Assembly (NCBI RefSeq): GCF_000011365.1
Contig: NC_004463.1
Span: 9,041,829 to 9,105,828 of the forward strand
Origin: Bradyrhizobium diazoefficiens USDA 110
GTDB lineage: Bacteria > Pseudomonadota > Alphaproteobacteria > Rhizobiales > Xanthobacteraceae
Length of the DNA: 64,000 nucleotides
Direction: 5' to 3'
In this document: piece by piece, positions 61,990 to 64,000 of the stretch
Position numbering within the stretch: the first letter of the stretch is position 1
Layout of the letters: each line of letters starts with the position of its first letter
Position numbers and translations under genes: made by a program
Notes under the pieces: generated by a model
The model's input: the letters and a program-made list of their open reading frames with translations, nothing else
Databases searched by the model: none
What the model was told of the DNA's origin: nothing

Positions 61990-62342
61990 TTGACCAGCAC
62001 TTTAACGTACGTATCCATCAAGTACACCGAGCGCCTGGCTGAGGCTGGCGTCGAGCCGTCTGTCAGCAGCGTCGGAGATTCCTATGACAACGCTCTTGCC
62101 GAAACCATCAACGGTCTCTACAAGGCCGAGGTGATCCATCGGCGCGGGCCATGGCGCAGCTTCGAGGCCGTCGAGTTCGCCACTCTCGAATGGGTCGACT
62201 GGTTCAACAACCGGCGGCTCCTGGAGCCCATCGGAAACATCCCGCCGGCCGAAGCCGAGCAACGCTACTACGCCATGCTGGAACAACCAGCCAAGGCGGC
62301 ATAACTTAAACCAAATGGCCTCCGGCAAACCCGGGGCCGTTG
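61990..62342 (+). pseudogene. IS3-family transposase OrfB, C-terminal fragment with right IS end
   Basis: KYTERLAEAGVEPSVSSVGD, SYDNALAETINGLYKAEVIH, RRGPWRSFEAVEFATLEWVD and NNRRLLEPIGNIPPAEAEQR: the end of the integrase core (Glu in ALAETINGL) and the conserved C-terminus of a common IS3 subgroup. The element's right end (CTCCGGCAAACCCGGGGC) follows. Everything upstream of the serine-rich SVGDSYDNALAE is gone. 62343-62969 holds no gene that I can support. Confidence 0.88.
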
Positions 62343-62969
62343 ACTATGATTGCCGGAAAGAGCTTCAGCGAGCCTGCGAACAAACCCCTTCGCCTTTTCC
62401 TTGGGTATCGTCGTGACGACGGACATGCGCCCGTGCGACTCTTGCTTGCGGGTGCTCAACTTGGGCGCCGCTCGAGCAGGATAGCGCCGATGAGACGCAA
62501 CCTTCGCTTGCAGCATCGAGTGCAGGCCGCTTAAACTCTAGCCCCTGAGGAGCCCGACGCTCCTTTCGCCAGCCGCCTAATCAGCCTCAAATCATTTGAC
62601 AACGGACAACGGTTGCCCCGCTTGTGCGGTGCCATCAACCGGTCGGCCCTCTGCTGAGATGTTTCGTTGTCGTGCAGAACTTCGAGACTACAGACGCGAG
62701 CGATCGCCACGACGCGGCGCGAGATTCGCTGATGGTTCATGGATTTTGCTTTTAGCTCTGATGCCGGTAGCGGACTGGCTGCCGGGGTTCAGAAACCGTA
62801 ATCGTGACCGGCCAATGTGCTTTTGGGGTGCCCTTGGACACGGGCGCACCGTCCCCGCCGAACGGGGCTGTTAGCACGCTGGCCCATTGATGGCCACTGA
62901 TGCTGTCTTCGGTTTCTGAGACCCAAGCCTATGGTCGCACACAACCTAGACGGTTGCAATGTTAATATT

Positions 62970-63080
62970 CTACTCTAGGCGCGACGAAACCGCGCGCTTC
63001 CGTTGCAAGGCTCGACGCTGAAAGAACTTGGCCTTCCATTTGTAGATGCTGGCGTCGCTGACGCCGCCGATCTTGTTGAC
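62970..63080 (-). pseudogene. IS3-family OrfA fragment
   Basis: The minus-strand frame NKIGGVSDASIYKWKAKFFQ matches the helix-turn-helix of IS3-type OrfA proteins (GVSxxTxYxWKAKFGG). Only about 35 codons remain. It is a separate scrap from the OrfB piece at 61990, on the other strand. Confidence 0.5.
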
Positions 63081-63283
63081 CTGCGACGAACGCCTTGTTC
63101 CCCACGCAGACCAAGGGCACGCCCGCTGCAGAACCTGGCACGGCAGCGCTCGACAGGGCCGGCCTCAGAAGCGCGGTCGGAAAGTGGATAAGTGTTCGGT
63201 GTGAGATTCCGCCCTGCTGATGCCACGCGCTTTGGTGTTGCGGGGCGGGCGTGGCGGGAAAGGTCGGCGCCGATCTCATGTGG

Positions 63284-63509
63284 TCAGCGATTAGCTGGCT
63301 GGTGGGGGTATGGGTCGTGGCCATATGTCCACTCGATTCTAAATTGGTGGTTTCCCTTTGAACGAGAACCTGAGCGACGTGCCCTGCCGCGGCGTCGACG
63401 GCGACGCGGTCGCCTCTTCCTCAGTGGCGTAGGGGCCGGAGTACTCAAAATTGAGCGCAACCTTCCACCGGCCTTTATGGCGCGACACGAAGTATTGAAC
63501 GCCAGCCAT
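63284..63509 (-). pseudogene. DUF2188-like small protein, two frameshifts
   Basis: From the ATG at 63509: MAGVQYFVSRHKGRWKVALN, FEYSGPYATEEEATA; a one-base change near 63400 gives AVDAAAGHVAQVLVQRE, and another near 63365 gives NHQFRIEWTYGHDPYPHQP and a stop at 63284. The joined protein (about 75 residues) has the layout of the DUF2188 family (VxxxxGxWxVxxxGxxxxxxYxTxxEAxxxA, VxxxxGxFRxExTYGxDPxP). Two slips in 225 bases mean a dead gene or poor sequence. Confidence 0.65.
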
Positions 63510-64000
63510 AAAGCTTGCTCCGGCCTCGCCCCTGTGATCGACAGATGGCCTTACTCTGCAAATCTGCCGCGGTCGCCTCAACTACCGAATTTGGTGGGCT
63601 CGGAAGGAGCAGCGCCTTGTAGTGATAGGGCTGGACTGTTGCTGTGACCGGGGAGACCAACTGCCGGGCCTTGGTCGCTTCCCTTATTCACGAGCGATCG
63701 CGGCTGCAATCGGCGAGATCGAGTGTCGAGAGCGAGATGTCGCCTAGCTGCTAGCCAGTCTTTTCTCTCTCGTTAGAGTCAAAGGCTGGATTGATGACGG
63801 ATTGGGAGACGATCCACTTTTCCATTATGACCGTGATCCCAAGCTCTTGTTCCGTCTCAGCCCTCGGGAAAACATGCGTTCGATCGTCAAACTCGTCAGG
63901 GTCCCTCACGGTAGCAGCACGATTTGAGCCGAACCGCGTTGCCGCGCCCTTTCTATTGCCCCCCTGCACGCCCTGGGGAACGTCATTGGGATCTCCGTTC
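63510..64000. other. Right end of the window, no gene seen
   Basis: No frame here looks like a real protein on either strand and I see no RNA gene or strong hairpin. Confidence 0.5.

Noticed and set aside
62268..62516. 82-residue minus-strand frame over the IS3 right end
   Set aside because: It runs across the IS terminus and into antisense transposase sequence, so it is not a gene.
1..64000. tRNA, rRNA and CRISPR arrays
   Set aside because: I saw no cloverleaf with a TTCGANTC arm in the right spacing, no rRNA-like sequence and no regular repeat-spacer array.

Overview
The window looks like a mosaic accessory region of an alphaproteobacterium, most likely Bradyrhizobium or a close relative. 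The evidence is the moderately high G+C, many small hypothetical proteins of a kind I associate with bradyrhizobia, and the trb, ParB, Snf2-like/strawberry-notch, Toprim and DUF2493 backbone common on rhizobial plasmids and integrative conjugative elements (ICEs). Family names come from recognising motifs, not from a search.

Layout. (1) About 0.3-8.6 kb on the minus strand is a decayed prophage: cold-shock protein, tail protein, P27 terminase small subunit, prohead protease, prim-pol and P4-type helicase. An IS3-family element (8.6-9.9 kb) interrupts its last gene. (2) 10.2-16.5 kb holds an AlpA-like gene, the first codons of an integrase and a crowd of small genes, many with single-base frameshifts. 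(3) An intact-ended IS701-family element (16.7-18.1 kb) is followed by cargo: a LuxR-type regulator, a phosphomannomutase/phosphoglucomutase, a LysR regulator, a broken MFS transporter, a ribbon-helix-helix protein and an alpha/beta hydrolase. (4) 26.0-35.7 kb is a complete, tightly overlapped trbBCDEJKLFGI operon with a DUF2274 gene, encoding a type IV conjugative pore. (5) Upstream of trbB is a nest of insertion sequences: an IS66 remnant split by an IS481-family element with a 6-bp NCTAGN duplication, and an IS630 element with a TA duplication. (6) 39.7-52.5 kb holds a truncated ABC exporter fused back-to-back to a truncated plasmid-type ParB, then the mobile-element backbone: a strawberry-notch-like methylase/helicase (frameshifted), DUF7146/Toprim protein, DUF736 remnant, DUF2493 protein and a sigma-factor pair, with two degenerate IS110 copies. 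(7) 53.8-57.0 kb is a small metabolic cassette: GNAT acetyltransferase, PrnB-like haem enzyme and HemN-like radical SAM enzyme. (8) 58-64 kb is scrap: DUF736 remnant, HU gene, 5' part of a group II intron, a second AlpA-like gene, a complete DUF3892 gene, a family of stem-loop repeats, IS3 pieces and a broken small gene.

How it works together. The intact trb operon could build a mating pore, but no relaxase, coupling protein or complete integrase is visible here, so transfer would need functions from elsewhere. The most novel-looking unit is the radical SAM plus PrnB-like pair: two cofactor enzymes with overlapping genes, preceded by a 46-codon frame with an excellent ribosome-binding site. 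That frame is separated from the radical SAM gene only by an eight-base C tract, and one base fewer would fuse them.

A striking general feature is the number of single-base indels, several in homopolymers, concentrated in 0.6-14.6 kb and scattered elsewhere, while the trb operon is completely clean. This is either real decay or assembly error, and every pseudogene call here depends on that.
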